Part shown: positions 40,320-49,436 of the stretch, in pieces
How the letters are laid out: each line of letters begins with the position of its first letter
Numbering within the stretch: position 1 is the stretch's first letter
Source of the DNA: an uncultured Bifidobacterium sp.
GTDB taxonomy: Bacteria; Actinomycetota; Actinomycetes; Actinomycetales; Bifidobacteriaceae
NCBI RefSeq assembly: GCF_949292005.1
Contig: NZ_CASEXV010000076.1
Span: 1 to 64,000, forward strand
Reading direction: 5' to 3'
DNA: 64,000 nt
The notes under the pieces: generated by a model
Told to the model about the DNA's origin: nothing
What the model saw: only the letters and a program-made list of their open reading frames with translations
Database searches by the model: none
Position numbers and translations under genes: made by a program

Positions 40320-40358
40320 AAAACGGTGGGGCCCCGGCTAATAGCCGGGACCCCACCG
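40320..40358 (-). terminator. intrinsic terminator of cspA
   Basis: A 16-bp stem with one mismatch (40324-40339 with 40343-40358), 3-nt loop, and TTTT on the minus strand (40323-40320). It starts 18 nt after the cspA stop. Confidence 0.8.
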
Positions 40359-40376
40359 CCAGAATCAGCGAAACGC

Positions 40377-40580
40377 TCAGATGCGCGTCACCGTGGTCGC
40401 CTGAAGACCCTTCGAGCTCGACTCGGACTCAAACTCCACCTTGTCGTTCTCATGGAGCGTACGATGTCCCTCTCCCTGAATCACAGAGTAGTGAACGAAC
40501 ACATCCTCTGAACCATCATCAGGGGTAATGAATCCATAACCCTTCTGATCATTGAAAAATTTAACGGTACCTTGTGCCAT
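40377..40580 (-). CDS. cspA: cold-shock protein
   Basis: A 67-residue single-domain RNA/DNA-binding OB fold protein, [34 protein letters not shown], with intact RNP1 (KGYGFI) and RNP2 (DVFVHY). It acts as an RNA chaperone at low temperature or in growth transitions. ATG 40580 gives the standard N-terminus, with GAGGG about 10 nt upstream; the ATG at 40589 is too close to that site. A leader of about 30-40 nt precedes it, and its own terminator follows, so it is monocistronic. Confidence 0.95.
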   Translation of the reverse strand: MAQGTVKFFNDQKGYGFITPDDGSEDVFVHYSVIQGEGHRTLHENDKVEFESESSSKGLQATTVTRI

Positions 40581-40702
40581 AGCAATCATCCCTCGTTAGA
40601 GCACCGCACAGATATACAGAAGAGTCCGACTGATTTCGCGCTCACCATCTCGCGGCCATACTCACTATAGCGTCACCCGCGCATAAAACGCCGACACGCC
40701 CA

Positions 40703-41344
40703 CTAATTGATCAACACAACCACAATCGGAGAGACAAGACCGTCCTCCTGCTGGACCGACGTGATCCCCAAAGAGTCCGCGACGCTTTTCGCGGTCGCCT
40801 CGTCTGAGGAGCTCTGATACCAGACGACCGTCTGATCCGGAAGAGTCGAGGAGTCCGTGGGGTTGGCCGCGGTGACGTTGGTGTAGCCTGCCTGCTCCAG
40901 CACACTCGCCTTGGTCGCGGCATATCCCGCCACTCCGGTGGCATTGACGACGCGGACGGAAGTCGACTTGTCGACTGTTCCTGTCTGTGATTGCGTCGCC
41001 GTGGATGACGACGTGGCTGTGGATGACGTGGCCGACGAAGATGTCGACGCGGACGATGACGTGGCCGACGCGGACGACGATGACGAAGCCATGGCCGACG
41101 AGGATGCGGTGGTCGCCTGCGAGGAGGATGAGCCGAAAAGCGAACCCACGTGCGATATCTGCCCGGAATAGACCGCCCAGACGAGAAGTCCGACCAACGC
41201 GGCCACGACGACGGAAATCAGAACGGGAGACAGCCTGACCAGAAAAGGCCTGTTCCCACGGTGAGTCCCAACCGGACCCGCCGGCGGATCGTCGAAGGCG
41301 TCCCTATCGACGATTACGCCGTTATTGCGTTCATTACGCGCCAT
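40703..41344 (-). CDS. membrane-anchored LytR_C domain protein
   Basis: A 213-residue protein: basic cytoplasmic N-terminus, one TM helix (about 39-60, LVRLSPVLISVVVAALVGLLVWAVY), about 55 residues of Ser/Ala/Thr linker, then a LytR_C-type domain (VRVVNATGVAGYAATKASVLEQAGYTNVTAANPTDSSTLPDQTVVWY). LytR_C domains are found at the ends of LCP cell-wall ligases and alone in actinobacteria; the role of stand-alone copies is unclear. AAGGGAAGG precedes ATG 41344. Confidence 0.85.
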   Translation of the reverse strand: MARNERNNGVIVDRDAFDDPPAGPVGTHRGNRPFLVRLSPVLISVVVAALVGLLVWAVYSGQISHVGSLFGSSSSQATTASSSAMASSSSSASATSSSASTSSSATSSTATSSSTATQSQTGTVDKSTSVRVVNATGVAGYAATKASVLEQAGYTNVTAANPTDSSTLPDQTVVWYQSSSDEATAKSVADSLGITSVQQEDGLVSPIVVVLIN

Positions 41345-41513
41345 GATGGCCTTCCCTTCGCTGCGCTACCAGTCGTAGTCTACCGGCTTGGCGACCAACC
41401 CGGAACCCGGACGCCACCACATCCACCGTACATACACGCGAAATCGCGCCGAAAGCCAAATCCCGCGGTTAAGGACCATGGTAACCGTCCACCGACTTGG
41501 GCGAGGCAGGACA

Positions 41514-41519
41514 TACTGT
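41514..41519 (+). promoter_or_regulatory. -10-like box directly before ung
   Basis: TACTGT lies 6 nt before the ung ATG, and no ribosome-binding site is present. It fits the leaderless pattern seen at several genes here. Weak as a hexamer on its own. Confidence 0.3.
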
Positions 41520-41525
41520 GGACGT

Positions 41526-42233
41526 ATGACCACGTCGCGCATAAAGCCTCTGAGCGAACTTATCGACCCCGGGTGGGCCCGCGCCCTGTCGGACGTGGAG
41601 CCCCAGGTGCATGCCATGGGATCCTTTCTCCGGGCCGAAAACGCCCAGGGACGTCGATGGCTTCCTCCGGCCTCGTCGGTGCTTCGAGCGTTCACCATAC
41701 CCTTCGACTCGATTAAAGTCCTGATCGTCGGCCAGGATCCATATCCGACACCCGGCCATCCCGTGGGTCTGAGCTTCTGCGTGGCGCCCGACGTCTCCCC
41801 CATCCCCCGAAGCCTGTCGAACATCTATCAGGAACTCTGCGACGACCTTCACGTCCCGCGACCCGCGAACGGGGATCTGACGCCATGGACACGCCAAGGG
41901 GTGATGCTCCTCAACAGATGCCTCACTGTCGGCGTCGGCAGACCCAACAGCCATCAGGGCAAGGGATGGGAGGAGATCACCCAGGCGGCCATCCGCGCGC
42001 TTAATGACAGAACGGACGACAAGGGCCGACCCAGACCTTTGGTGGCCATTCTGTGGGGCAGGAACGCAAGGTCCCTCACCCCTTTGCTTACGAACGCGGT
42101 GGTCATCGAGTCACCTCATCCCAGTCCTTTGTCGGCCTCCCGCGGATTCTTCGGTTCACGACCGTTCTCCCGCACCAATCGCGCGCTGACTGACATGGGC
42201 GCCACCCCCATAGATTGGGAGCTCCCCTCATAG
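41526..42233 (+). CDS. ung: uracil-DNA glycosylase, family 1
   Basis: Removes uracil from DNA to start base-excision repair. The 235-residue protein has the water-activating motif [11 protein letters not shown] (Asp71) and the leucine-loop motif HPSPLSA (from His198), both intact. ATG 41526 gives the family N-terminus; the open frame extends 46 codons upstream without similarity. It precedes the moxR operon by 74 nt. Confidence 0.96.
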   Translation: MTTSRIKPLSELIDPGWARALSDVEPQVHAMGSFLRAENAQGRRWLPPASSVLRAFTIPFDSIKVLIVGQDPYPTPGHPVGLSFCVAPDVSPIPRSLSNIYQELCDDLHVPRPANGDLTPWTRQGVMLLNRCLTVGVGRPNSHQGKGWEEITQAAIRALNDRTDDKGRPRPLVAILWGRNARSLTPLLTNAVVIESPHPSPLSASRGFFGSRPFSRTNRALTDMGATPIDWELPS

Positions 42234-42307
42234 CTCTCAGCGCACCGGCCGCGCCGGCCGCTACAATACTGTCCGTCCACCGTCAACCGTCAGGAGAGCA
42301 CCTCATC

Positions 42308-43399
42308 ATGCCGCTTCCCCCTCCACGTCCACAAACCCCGTCCCCGCTCGCCGGGGCGGCCGCTCCCACGCCTCCGTTCGGAGCCTCGACAACGGCAAGC
42401 TCCCCCCAGATCTCCCCGGACGGCCTGCGATACGCGACGTCGATCGCCGACAGGATCCGCGACCGGTTCTCAACCGCGCTCGTAGGTCAGGACGACCTGC
42501 GCGAGGCGCTGATCGTCGCTCTTGCGGCGGGTGGCCACATACTCATCGAATCGGTTCCGGGACTGGCCAAGACCACCGCGGCCCGTCTGCTCGCGGCATC
42601 CGTCTCCGGCAGTTTCAAAAGGGTCCAGTGCACACCCGACCTCATGCCATCGGATCTGGTGGGAACGCAGATCTTCGACTTCGCGTCCCAGCGCTTCGTC
42701 ACGCAGATAGGACCCATCCACGCGAACATCGTCCTTCTTGACGAGATCAACAGGGCCAACGCCAAAACACAATCGGCGATGCTTGAGGCGATGGCCGAGG
42801 GCGCCACGACCATCGGAGGGGAGCGCATTCCCCTTCCCTCCCCCTTCATGGTGATAGCCACGCAGAACCCGATCGAGGAAGAGGGCACCTTCGCGCTTCC
42901 CGAGGCCCAGATGGACCGTTTCATGATGAAGACCATCATGACCTATCCCACCGTCGAGGACGAGACCTCCATGTTGTCGATGCTTTCCGAGAGGGAATCC
43001 GATTCGGCCATCCCGTCGGCACCCCAGATCGAGCCGATCAGCATCAAGGACGTCCAGTTCCTCCGCTCCGCAGCGCGCCGCGTGCATGTGTCCGAGGCCA
43101 TCATGTCCTACGCCGTGAATCTCGCCTGGACCTCGCGTGGCGGCGGCCCCAACCCCGTCAAGGGATTGTCGCGAACCGTCCGACTCGGAGCGAGCCCCCG
43201 AGCGTCGATAGCGCTTATGCGCACGGCGCAGGCGGGAGCGCTGCTGTCCGACCGGGACTACGTCATTCCGGAGGACGTGCGGCGATTCACCCACGATGTT
43301 CTCCGACACCGCCTGATTCTGACCTTTGAGGCGCTTGCCGACGGGGTGACGGCCGACAAGGTCATCGACCAGATCGTCGAGGCGGTTCCCGTTCCATGA
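42308..43399 (+). CDS. MoxR-family AAA+ ATPase
   Basis: A 363-residue chaperone-like ATPase that typically matures or activates VWA-domain partners encoded beside it. A Pro-rich N-terminus (about 1-40) is followed by Walker A ESVPGLAKTT (the usual EG/ED is ES here), Walker B IVLLDEINRA, sensor TQNPIEEEGTFALPEAQMDRF and the lid domain. First gene of a unit whose next five genes each begin within the stop of the one before (ATGA-type overlaps). ATG 42308 has AGGAGA upstream. Confidence 0.92.
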   Translation: MPLPPPRPQTPSPLAGAAAPTPPFGASTTASSPQISPDGLRYATSIADRIRDRFSTALVGQDDLREALIVALAAGGHILIESVPGLAKTTAARLLAASVSGSFKRVQCTPDLMPSDLVGTQIFDFASQRFVTQIGPIHANIVLLDEINRANAKTQSAMLEAMAEGATTIGGERIPLPSPFMVIATQNPIEEEGTFALPEAQMDRFMMKTIMTYPTVEDETSMLSMLSERESDSAIPSAPQIEPISIKDVQFLRSAARRVHVSEAIMSYAVNLAWTSRGGGPNPVKGLSRTVRLGASPRASIALMRTAQAGALLSDRDYVIPEDVRRFTHDVLRHRLILTFEALADGVTADKVIDQIVEAVPVP

Positions 43400-44337
43400 T
43401 CCCCGCGGCAGAGCAGGATAATCCCGTACGGCGCAAGATCGAGCGGCTTGGATCGTCACTCAGCATGCCCACCGTGCGTAGGGCGCTGGGGATGCTCGAA
43501 GGGGAACATCCCTCCGGACGCCCCTCGGGAGATGGCGACGTCACCGACATCCGTCCATACACCATCGAGGATGAGGCCAGGCTGATCGATTGGAGGGCGA
43601 GCGCCCGCATCGGACGCCCGGTCGTCGTCAGCCGCGAGCGCATGGCGACATCTCGTGTGTGGATGATTCTCGATGTCGGCGAGGAGATGACGGGGATCTG
43701 CTCGAACGGCGAAAGGGCCGTCGATGTCGCCGCGAACGCCTTGTGCATGGTGGGCGCTCTGAGCCTTCGCCGCCTCGACGACATATCGTTTGTGACCGCC
43801 GACTCGCACCGCATCGTGAGAACGCCATTCCATGGAAGTCTCGCGCGGTTCGAATCCATCGTGGACTCAGGCGTGGAACGCGCCGGACGGCATCCACGCG
43901 ACGCACGTTCCATGCTGGACTACCTCTCGCGCATCCGTGACCGCCACTCACTTGTGGTCGTCGCCACCGAGGAGCATTCCATCACCACCGACCACATCAC
44001 GATGCTCACCGGCATCGCACGCTCCCACCCACTTATCCTGATCAGGGTCTCCACAGTCAATCCATTGCGTGACCACGGATACCGTCTCAGCGACCGAAGG
44101 GGACGGAGGATCCCCTCGTTCATGATCGGATCCTCCGTGGCCGAGCACATCGACGCGCGCCGCGCGTATGTGTCCGCCATGCTCGACCGCGACATGACAC
44201 GAGTCGGAGCCGTCCATGTGCGTGCGGATTCCAGCGAAACGATGTTCGACCGGTTCCTGCATGAGATGTCCAGAGTCATGACGCCGGCCCAAGGACGGCA
44301 GGGGATCTCCGAGGCATCCTCATGGAGGCGGGCATGA
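43396..44337 (+). CDS. DUF58 protein of the MoxR operon
   Basis: A 313-residue protein with the DUF58 core GDVTDIRPYTIEDEARLIDWRASARIGRPVVVSRE followed by a VWA-like fold (VWMILDVGEEM; the MIDAS Asp-x-Ser-x-Ser is replaced by Asp-Val-Gly-Glu-Glu, so metal binding is doubtful). No N-terminal TM pair, unlike many DUF58 proteins, so it is probably cytoplasmic. It overlaps moxR by 4 bp and is a conserved partner of MoxR ATPases. Confidence 0.88.
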   Translation: MIPAAEQDNPVRRKIERLGSSLSMPTVRRALGMLEGEHPSGRPSGDGDVTDIRPYTIEDEARLIDWRASARIGRPVVVSRERMATSRVWMILDVGEEMTGICSNGERAVDVAANALCMVGALSLRRLDDISFVTADSHRIVRTPFHGSLARFESIVDSGVERAGRHPRDARSMLDYLSRIRDRHSLVVVATEEHSITTDHITMLTGIARSHPLILIRVSTVNPLRDHGYRLSDRRGRRIPSFMIGSSVAEHIDARRAYVSAMLDRDMTRVGAVHVRADSSETMFDRFLHEMSRVMTPAQGRQGISEASSWRRA

Positions 44338-44861
44338 CGCAGACACTCGACGTCTCCACACTCTCCGTAGCGCAGACCGGATCGGCGACCACCCTCATCC
44401 TCCTCGCCGTCACTGCGATCGCCATCGCCGTATGCCTGTTCGCAGCGGCGCGCGCCCTATCACGTCCTTCAGTGCCGACACCGCCAAGCTCCCGCGCAAG
44501 AGGCGCCCATAGCAGATCACCCCACCAGAACGCGTGGAGATCACGGGTGGAGGATGTCGTGCGAAAAAACCACAGCGGGACGATGGACGACGATGAGGCG
44601 TATGCGGCTTTGGCACGCATCGCCAGAGAATTCGCCGAGGAGAGCACTGGAACGCCCATGGGATCACGCACCTTGTCCGACATCTCAGAACTCCGCTCCA
44701 CGACATCGCACACCGATGGCATCGATATGCTCCGGCACACCATAGCCGCCATATATCCGGCCGAGTTCTCCGCCCGGCGGCGCAATCCCCTTGTCGCCGA
44801 CACCACAGTGGATGACGCCGCGGAATGGGTTCTCAACCTCGTGGACAGGTGGCGACGATGA
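44334..44861 (+). CDS. small single-pass membrane protein of the MoxR operon
   Basis: A 175-residue protein with one TM helix (about 18-42, TTLILLAVTAIAIAVCLFAAARAL), a basic linker and a helical cytoplasmic domain ending VDDAAEWVLNLVDRWRR. The position resembles DUF4381-type proteins that sit between DUF58 and VWA genes, but similarity is too weak to assert. ATG 44334 overlaps the DUF58 stop (ATGA) and has GGAGG 6 nt upstream, which decides it over the in-frame ATG 12 nt earlier. Confidence 0.8.
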   Translation: MTQTLDVSTLSVAQTGSATTLILLAVTAIAIAVCLFAAARALSRPSVPTPPSSRARGAHSRSPHQNAWRSRVEDVVRKNHSGTMDDDEAYAALARIAREFAEESTGTPMGSRTLSDISELRSTTSHTDGIDMLRHTIAAIYPAEFSARRRNPLVADTTVDDAAEWVLNLVDRWRR

Positions 44862-45928
44862 TCACCTTCCGCTGGCCAATCGTGGGCGTATCGGCCCTGG
44901 CGCTCGCGCTTGCAATCGTCATTGCGTTGATTCTGGCGGACCGCCGTAGGACACACCGCACCGACGATCCACTTGTTTTCGACGTATCCGAGGCATGGGA
45001 CAGCGACGAGGGGGCCTCGCTGCTGTCGACATGGAAAAGGCTCAATCGTGTCGCGCTGGTGGCCCTATCCTCGATGGTCATCCTCTCCATCATCCTGCTC
45101 GCCCGTCCCAGCACGGTCAACAGCACCACCCAGTACTCGTCCAACAGGGACATCATCCTCTGCCTTGACGTGTCGGGATCCACGCTGCCTTACGACCGCG
45201 AGGTCATCGACACCTATCTGGATGTTGCCAAGAACGCGTCAGGAGAGCGCATCGGTCTGAGCATCTTCAACTCCACATCCCGCACCGTCTTCCCCCTGAC
45301 CGACGACTACGAGCTTGTGGAGAACCAGCTATCCACCGCGAGCTCGACCTTGAAGGTCGTGCAGTCGCAGGCCGACATCGACGACATGAGCGACGAGGAC
45401 TATCAGGAGATCTCGGATTGGCTCGATGGAACGCAGAACAAGAAGGACTCGACATCCCTCATCGGAGACGGGCTGGTGGGATGCGCGTCCATGCTCCCGG
45501 GATTCGTCTACGGAAGCTCAGCGTCATCGTCCACAGGCGGAACCGGGTCAACGAGGAACGCCTCGATCCTCCTCGCCACCGACAACGTGACGGCCGGAAC
45601 CCCGACATACACGTTGGCGCAGGCGCTGTCCCTCACGTCGCAGGCGTCCATCACGGTTGACGGCATGTTCTCGGGTCCGCAGGACAGCCTCTCGGGTGAT
45701 GCGGCGTCCTCCATGAAAAACCTCATCGAGAAGCACGGAGGAATGTTCATGTCCGCCACAACCGAGACATCGGTGCAGAGCCTCGTCAGAGAGCTGGAAA
45801 AACGTCGGTCCGGCGCAGACAGGGAACTCACGCGCGCCACCGTGACGGATTCGCCTGGATGGTGGACTCTGGCCCTCGCTGTGATAACCGCATTGTGGAT
45901 GGCCACGGCATGGAGGCTGAGACGATGA
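44858..45928 (+). CDS. VWA-domain membrane protein 1 (BatA-like)
   Basis: A 356-residue protein with two N-terminal TM helices (about 6-28 and 69-88), a VWA domain with MIDAS IILCLDVSGSTLPYD and a C-terminal TM helix (WWTLALAVITALWMATAW) before a short basic tail. The VWA domain would bind a divalent metal and a partner outside the membrane or in the periplasm-like space. ATG 44858 overlaps the previous stop (ATGA) with AGGTGG upstream. Fits the BatA role in aerotolerance-type operons by context. Confidence 0.88.
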   Translation: MITFRWPIVGVSALALALAIVIALILADRRRTHRTDDPLVFDVSEAWDSDEGASLLSTWKRLNRVALVALSSMVILSIILLARPSTVNSTTQYSSNRDIILCLDVSGSTLPYDREVIDTYLDVAKNASGERIGLSIFNSTSRTVFPLTDDYELVENQLSTASSTLKVVQSQADIDDMSDEDYQEISDWLDGTQNKKDSTSLIGDGLVGCASMLPGFVYGSSASSSTGGTGSTRNASILLATDNVTAGTPTYTLAQALSLTSQASITVDGMFSGPQDSLSGDAASSMKNLIEKHGGMFMSATTETSVQSLVRELEKRRSGADRELTRATVTDSPGWWTLALAVITALWMATAWRLRR

Positions 45929-46953
45929 GCGCGGTCACGTTCTCGCCGGCGCTGGGATGGCCCGTCGGCTCCGCGATCGCCGCCGTCATGGTGCTCCTCG
46001 CGATTGTCCAGATAGTCCTGTGGCGGAAATCGCGCAATCACCCCACGGATGTGACGGCGGGCTCCATCGCGCGGCGCTCACTCATCTGTCTTGCCGTGGC
46101 GCTGGCAGCCCTCACACCCTTGCAGAGCGTCACCGTCACAAGTTCGGCCGTCAAAACGACGGATGTCGTTATCGCCGTTGATGTGACGGGCTCAATGGCC
46201 GTATCGGACGCCCATTACGGATCGTCGTCAACCGTCAGCAGACTGTCCGCCGCCTCATCCGCGGTGAAGGACATCACGGGCCTGTACCCGGATTCAAGCT
46301 TCGCAGGAATCAGCTTCGGCTCCTCGGCGACGGTCGACGTCCCACTGACTCCGGACACGCTTGCCATCAGCGAGTGGGCGCAAGGACTGACGGTCGAGCC
46401 GACGTCGACATCGTCCGGATCAAGCCTCGACACCCCTTTGGATCTTCTGCTCAGAACGTTGAAATCAATTCATGACCAGCATCCCCAAGACCAGATACTC
46501 CTTTACCTGATAACCGACGGCGAGAACACCAGTTCCACAACACGTCGCACCTACTCCTCGCTCCGGGCATATCTCGATGACGCGTTCGTCCTGGGGGTCG
46601 GTTCGACGACCGGAGGGCACATCCCCAGAACCACCACAAACGAAAGCCCATCCTCGTCGACCGACGACTGGGTCATCGATCCGACAACCGGCAAGGCCGG
46701 AATATCCCGCATGGATTCCGCGGAATTGGAATCCATAGCCGATGAGATGGGAGGGACGCACGTCCTGATGACATCCAACGCCACAGCCGCGAAGGCCAAG
46801 GCATCCTCGTCCGGCGGTTCCTGGAGAACACGAACGGTGAAAACCACCGCGACCACGGAGTCGCCCATCGTATGGCCCATTGCGGCGGCTCTTCTCATCC
46901 TTACCCTCTGGGAGCTGCTGTCATGGCTCCGCACCAGCAGGAGGCTTCTATGA
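45925..46953 (+). CDS. VWA-domain membrane protein 2
   Basis: A 342-residue protein with TM helices at about 12-31 and 47-67, a VWA domain whose MIDAS reads VIAVDVTGSMAVSD (Thr at the middle position), a long Ser/Thr-rich segment, and a C-terminal TM helix (IVWPIAAALLILTLWELLSWL). It is a paralogue-like partner of the preceding VWA protein. ATG 45925 overlaps the previous stop (ATGA), with GGAGG 9 nt upstream. Confidence 0.87.
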   Translation: MSAVTFSPALGWPVGSAIAAVMVLLAIVQIVLWRKSRNHPTDVTAGSIARRSLICLAVALAALTPLQSVTVTSSAVKTTDVVIAVDVTGSMAVSDAHYGSSSTVSRLSAASSAVKDITGLYPDSSFAGISFGSSATVDVPLTPDTLAISEWAQGLTVEPTSTSSGSSLDTPLDLLLRTLKSIHDQHPQDQILLYLITDGENTSSTTRRTYSSLRAYLDDAFVLGVGSTTGGHIPRTTTNESPSSSTDDWVIDPTTGKAGISRMDSAELESIADEMGGTHVLMTSNATAAKAKASSSGGSWRTRTVKTTATTESPIVWPIAAALLILTLWELLSWLRTSRRLL

Positions 46954-47555
46954 CGTGGAGAACGCACGCGGCGAAAACAGGGGGGACACGGGCGGACACG
47001 CCGCGTCCCCGCGCGGGTCTGGCCGCACGACTGGGTCTTATCGTTCTTGGCCTTGTGCTCATGGGATTCGCGGCGTTCACGGGAATCAACGCCATCGGCT
47101 CCCACCTGTCATCCCAAGCGGCATCGACGCTCTCTTCAAATCTGCGCTCGGCCGCCTCCAACAACGTCGATCTTTCGACGCTGTTGGCCCTCCAGAAGCG
47201 CAACGATTCCCGATTCGACAACACGCTCAAGCTCAGCCCGGCGCTTCTTCCCTCGGTGCGCGAACCCGCCGAGAAGAACGCGGCCACATCACGTCGCCTC
47301 ACCAAGCTCATCGACAAAGAGCTCGCGTCGTCGAAATCCTCGAGCACCACCTCATCAAGCGCGAGCCAGTCGGCGTCCTCGTCGTCATCATCCTCGTCCA
47401 CGTCATCCTCATCGCAAAGCCTCACCGATGAGCAACGCAAGAAAATCAAGGAGATGCTGGCATCTCAATCCGCGGCATCACCCAGCGCCTCCTCCACATC
47501 GTCGTCCACATCATCGCCCACAGGATCATCAAGCTCCTCGGTGCGCCCGTGGTAG
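46950..47555 (+). CDS. Ser-rich single-pass protein ending the MoxR-VWA unit
   Basis: A 201-residue protein I do not recognise. One TM helix (about 23-46, LIVLGLVLMGFAAFTGINAIGSHL) is followed by a helical region and then Ser-rich blocks (near 130-155 and 170-198) that flank a LTDEQRKKIKEMLASQ helix. ATG 46950 overlaps the stop of VWA protein 2 (ATGA) and has GGAGG upstream, so it is a genuine operon member. The Ser-rich parts suggest an extended, exposed region. Confidence 0.7.
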   Translation: MTWRTHAAKTGGTRADTPRPRAGLAARLGLIVLGLVLMGFAAFTGINAIGSHLSSQAASTLSSNLRSAASNNVDLSTLLALQKRNDSRFDNTLKLSPALLPSVREPAEKNAATSRRLTKLIDKELASSKSSSTTSSSASQSASSSSSSSSTSSSSQSLTDEQRKKIKEMLASQSAASPSASSTSSSTSSPTGSSSSSVRPW

Positions 47556-47645
47556 CCACCGCCATCCATTAGCCACCGCATCCATCCGACCACATAGACG
47601 TCGCGGATGTGGCGCCGGCATGATATGGACGATGGAATGGACGAC

Positions 47646-47900
47646 ATGAGCTTTCCCTCGTTGACCACACCCCCAACAATCGGTTCCCGTGTAGATACGG
47701 CAATGTCGTTGCCTGTGGACATGACGAAGTCGGCCGTCGATGATCTGTGCGCTCTCACCTCAGCGGTTCCCGCCACATGGACAGGGCGGACCCATGAGCG
47801 TTTCCTCACTGAGCTGAACGGCTGCGTGAGCTTGGGAATGGACCTGAGGGAGAGCGTCCGCCTCGACTGGTCACGAACGCGTTCGGAGCTGCTGCCATGA
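47646..47900 (+). CDS. small WXG100-like protein
   Basis: An 84-residue protein (up to 97 if ATG 47607, 47625 or 47637 is used; none has a good ribosome site). TKSAVDDLCALTSAVPATWTGRTHERFLTELNGCVSLGMDLRESVRLDWSRTRSELLP has a Trp-Thr-Gly at the centre of two predicted helices, which is the WXG100/ESAT-6 layout. It overlaps the following hydrolase gene by 4 bp (ATGA), so the two products are made together and may form a complex (inference). Confidence 0.6.
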   Translation: MSFPSLTTPPTIGSRVDTAMSLPVDMTKSAVDDLCALTSAVPATWTGRTHERFLTELNGCVSLGMDLRESVRLDWSRTRSELLP

Positions 47901-49339
47901 ATGTGCGCGTGAGCTCATCCGTGTCCGGAGGGTCGATGAGCGCGGCCCGGTCCGAACAGTTCACCGGGCTTATCCGCGCCATCCACGCGCAGGCCGGCCG
48001 CTTCGAACGTCTCGCGCTTCTGTGGATGAGCACGGGCATGTCCGTCGCCGGAACCCGAGCATCCTTCGCGGCCCTGAACGCCGTGACGGGGAATGGCCAG
48101 GCATGGGATCACATCATCGCAAGACAATCCGCACTCTGCCTGCAATACGCGGAATCCTGCGCGTCACTGGCGAAGCGGCTCAGCTTCCTCGGTGATCAGG
48201 TGTCTCGGGCGCATGGCCTATACTCACAGGCCGAGGAAACCACACGGACAGTGCTATCGCGCATGGTCAGAATCGCGGGAGCGGTGAATCCAACCGCTCC
48301 GATTGCGGCGACGCTCGGCTTGGCCACAATCGGCGCGATTCGGGGACTGGCGACCGATGGGAAGATCACCACCACCGATTTTCTGTCCTCTTCCGCGGCA
48401 CTCCACGAGGCCACGACGGCATCCGCCGCCGATAGCATCATGGGCACACGCATACTAACCGCATCGACGGGCCTGGGCATGGTGTCCGCCGCCGCCCGAT
48501 CGCTGGCCATGCTGACATCGCGGATCAACAACCTGATACAAGGCGACACCCTTACGCTCACATCGGTCACTCCTTCCCAGGAGGTGGCTCTTCCCTCGGA
48601 AACGATCAGCGACGTTCTGGAGAATCTGCGGCGACTCTCTCAGGAGAGGCTCGGACGCACCGATCTCGACAGCGGTCTGTCCTATGCGACCATCGCGATC
48701 CAACAATATGTGAACTCATCAGGAGAGAGAACCTGGCTTGTGCTGATACCAGGAACCGACGGGCAGCCCGATTCGCCCTTCGGATGGGAGCAGAACCTCG
48801 AGGCGATGAGCGCGAGCGGCGATCAGCGTGCGCGCGCCGACAGCGTTCGGATGGTGGTTGAGGCGATGAGACAGGCCGGAATCGAGAAAATGGATTCAGT
48901 GATCCTCGCCGGACACTCCCAGGGAGGAATCGTGGCGGCCTCAGTGGCGGCGGACATGTCCAATTCGTTCACCATCGACCACATCATCACGGCGGGATCT
49001 CCCATCGCCAACCATCCAATCCCCTCATCAACCCTGGTAACAGGCATCGAGATGGAGGACGAGCTGGTCGCGTCCCTCGACGGGAGATCGAATCCGAACG
49101 GCTCCAATCAAATCACCATAAGAGGCCGATCCATCAAAGGATCCACAGATGCCGGAACCCAGGTGGAAGGGGCCCACTCGGGAGAGATCACCCATTGGCT
49201 TAACTACCATCAAGCCGCGTATGCGGATGCCCTGTCGTGGGGATCACCCCAGGTTCTCGAACACGAAAGCAACGTGTCCGGCCTTCTGTCCGGCGGTCTT
49301 GTCTCCACCACATATTGGCAGGGCCGAATGGGGAGGTAG
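47897..49339 (+). CDS. alpha/beta-hydrolase with WXG/LXG-like helical N-domain
   Basis: A 480-residue protein. Residues 1-130 are helical (GLIRAIHAQAGRFERLALLWMSTG ... QYAESCASLAKRLSFLGDQVSRAHGLYSQAEE) like the helical domains of type VII secretion cargo. Residues about 275-450 form a lipase/esterase-like domain: LVLIPGTDG (oxyanion region), nucleophile elbow AGHSQGG (Ser341), ITAGSPIANH, an acidic EMEDE and His427, 433 or 438 as candidate catalytic His. No signal peptide is seen, so export would depend on a T7SS-type route. The partner gene immediately upstream is WXG100-like. Substrate unknown. Confidence 0.75.
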   Translation: MNVRVSSSVSGGSMSAARSEQFTGLIRAIHAQAGRFERLALLWMSTGMSVAGTRASFAALNAVTGNGQAWDHIIARQSALCLQYAESCASLAKRLSFLGDQVSRAHGLYSQAEETTRTVLSRMVRIAGAVNPTAPIAATLGLATIGAIRGLATDGKITTTDFLSSSAALHEATTASAADSIMGTRILTASTGLGMVSAAARSLAMLTSRINNLIQGDTLTLTSVTPSQEVALPSETISDVLENLRRLSQERLGRTDLDSGLSYATIAIQQYVNSSGERTWLVLIPGTDGQPDSPFGWEQNLEAMSASGDQRARADSVRMVVEAMRQAGIEKMDSVILAGHSQGGIVAASVAADMSNSFTIDHIITAGSPIANHPIPSSTLVTGIEMEDELVASLDGRSNPNGSNQITIRGRSIKGSTDAGTQVEGAHSGEITHWLNYHQAAYADALSWGSPQVLEHESNVSGLLSGGLVSTTYWQGRMGR

Positions 49340-49423
49340 CGAGCGCATGCCATGCCATTCCATGTCCCATACGACGAGTCTCCTGGTCCGACCCCGAATG
49401 CCGGCGCGGTTCACGGCTCGAAG

Positions 49424-49429
49424 TATCCT
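49424..49429 (+). promoter_or_regulatory. -10-like box directly before purB
   Basis: TATCCT lies 7 nt before the purB ATG and there is no ribosome-binding site, suggesting a leaderless start. No clear -35. Confidence 0.35.
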
Positions 49430-49436
49430 GTATGTC

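Noticed and set aside
43847..43857. A second GGTTCGAATCC-like match
   Set aside because: Inside the DUF58 gene with no surrounding cloverleaf.
49149..49436. 96-codon upstream extension of purB
   Set aside because: It overlaps the end of the hydrolase gene, its translation has no purB similarity, and the family N-terminus begins at 49437.
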